A stretch of DNA of 12,645 nucleotides from CAZQSL01 sp964595945. GTDB lineage: Bacteria; UBP15; UBA6099; JAJRTR01. The notes beneath the pieces were generated by a model, which was given only the letters and a program-made list of their open reading frames with translations, was not told where the DNA came from and did no database searches. Numbering within the stretch: the stretch's first letter is position 1; each line of letters begins with the position of its first letter. Positions 12,572 through 12,645 of this stretch are shown in pieces. Made by a program: the position numbers and the translations under genes. The DNA is taken from NCBI GenBank assembly GCA_964595945.1, contig CAZQSL010000104.1:1-12645 (forward strand). Direction: 5' to 3'.

Positions 12572-12645
12572 AAAAATGATTTGTGGCGGGTCAGAAATAT
12601 GTGGAGGGGGGAGGGACTGATGGGGGAGGAGGAATGGTTGGTTGT
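12572..12645. other. Window end, no feature seen
   Basis: The last 74 nt are very G-rich on the plus strand. No start codon with a ribosome site or recognisable coding frame is seen. They probably belong to the region upstream of the glycosyltransferase or to the end of a gene outside the window. Confidence 0.4.

Noticed and set aside
1..12645. tRNA, rRNA, CRISPR array, integron attC or riboswitch
   Set aside because: No cloverleaf with a GTTCGA-type loop, no spaced direct repeats and no known aptamer core was found. The foldback element lacks attC core sites and has target duplications instead.

Overview
The window looks like chromosomal DNA from a moderately GC-rich bacterium. It holds housekeeping genes in a conserved order: rpsB-tsf-pyrH-frr, then rseP, all on the minus strand. 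Most genes have clear Shine-Dalgarno sequences and a strong preference for C-ending codons. Gene content and the style of the intergenic repeats make me think of the PVC superphylum (Lentisphaerae-like gut or environmental lineages). That is an impression from protein style, not something the sequence proves.

Layout. Positions 104-1358 (+) carry a MoaB/MogA-type molybdopterin protein and a LOG-family nucleotide hydrolase. Positions 1402-2100 (-) carry endonuclease V. Positions 2448-2900 (+) carry a stand-alone response-regulator receiver domain. It converges on a small three-cysteine protein (3088-3537, -) with a good promoter and a palindrome over its -35 region. Positions 4053-6464 (+) carry a full-length Lon protease. 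The rest is read leftward: a GT2 glycosyltransferase (11567-12499), rpsB (10353-11135), tsf (9711-10307), pyrH (8814-9557), frr (8264-8821), an unrecognised 68-codon reading frame joined to frr by a TGATG overlap (8058-8264), and the site-2 protease rseP (6576-7925).

The most unusual content is a pair of related non-coding elements with the hallmarks of transposition. The long copy (11314-11552, 239 bp) has 13-bp terminal inverted repeats with one mismatch and is flanked by an exact 8-bp direct repeat. The whole element is a near-symmetric foldback: a central perfect 20-bp stem, with one sub-hairpin in each arm. The short copy (about 3017-3092, 76 bp) keeps both ends of the long one, lacks the middle, and is also flanked by an exact 8-bp direct repeat. 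It sits in the last codons of the three-cysteine gene and supplies its present stop codon. Removing it by eye restores an in-frame stop at the same codon. Both copies lie at the 3' end of a minus-strand gene in the same orientation. A degenerate third copy may lie near 12532-12571.

The translation cluster (S2, EF-Ts, UMP kinase, ribosome recycling factor) probably uses at least two promoters. One lies upstream of rpsB with a structured leader of about 130 nt. The other lies between tsf and pyrH and is followed by a hairpin. uppS, cdsA and dxr, which commonly lie between frr and rseP, are absent here. Lon and RseP together give the window a protein quality control and membrane proteolysis theme, but they are separate transcription units.
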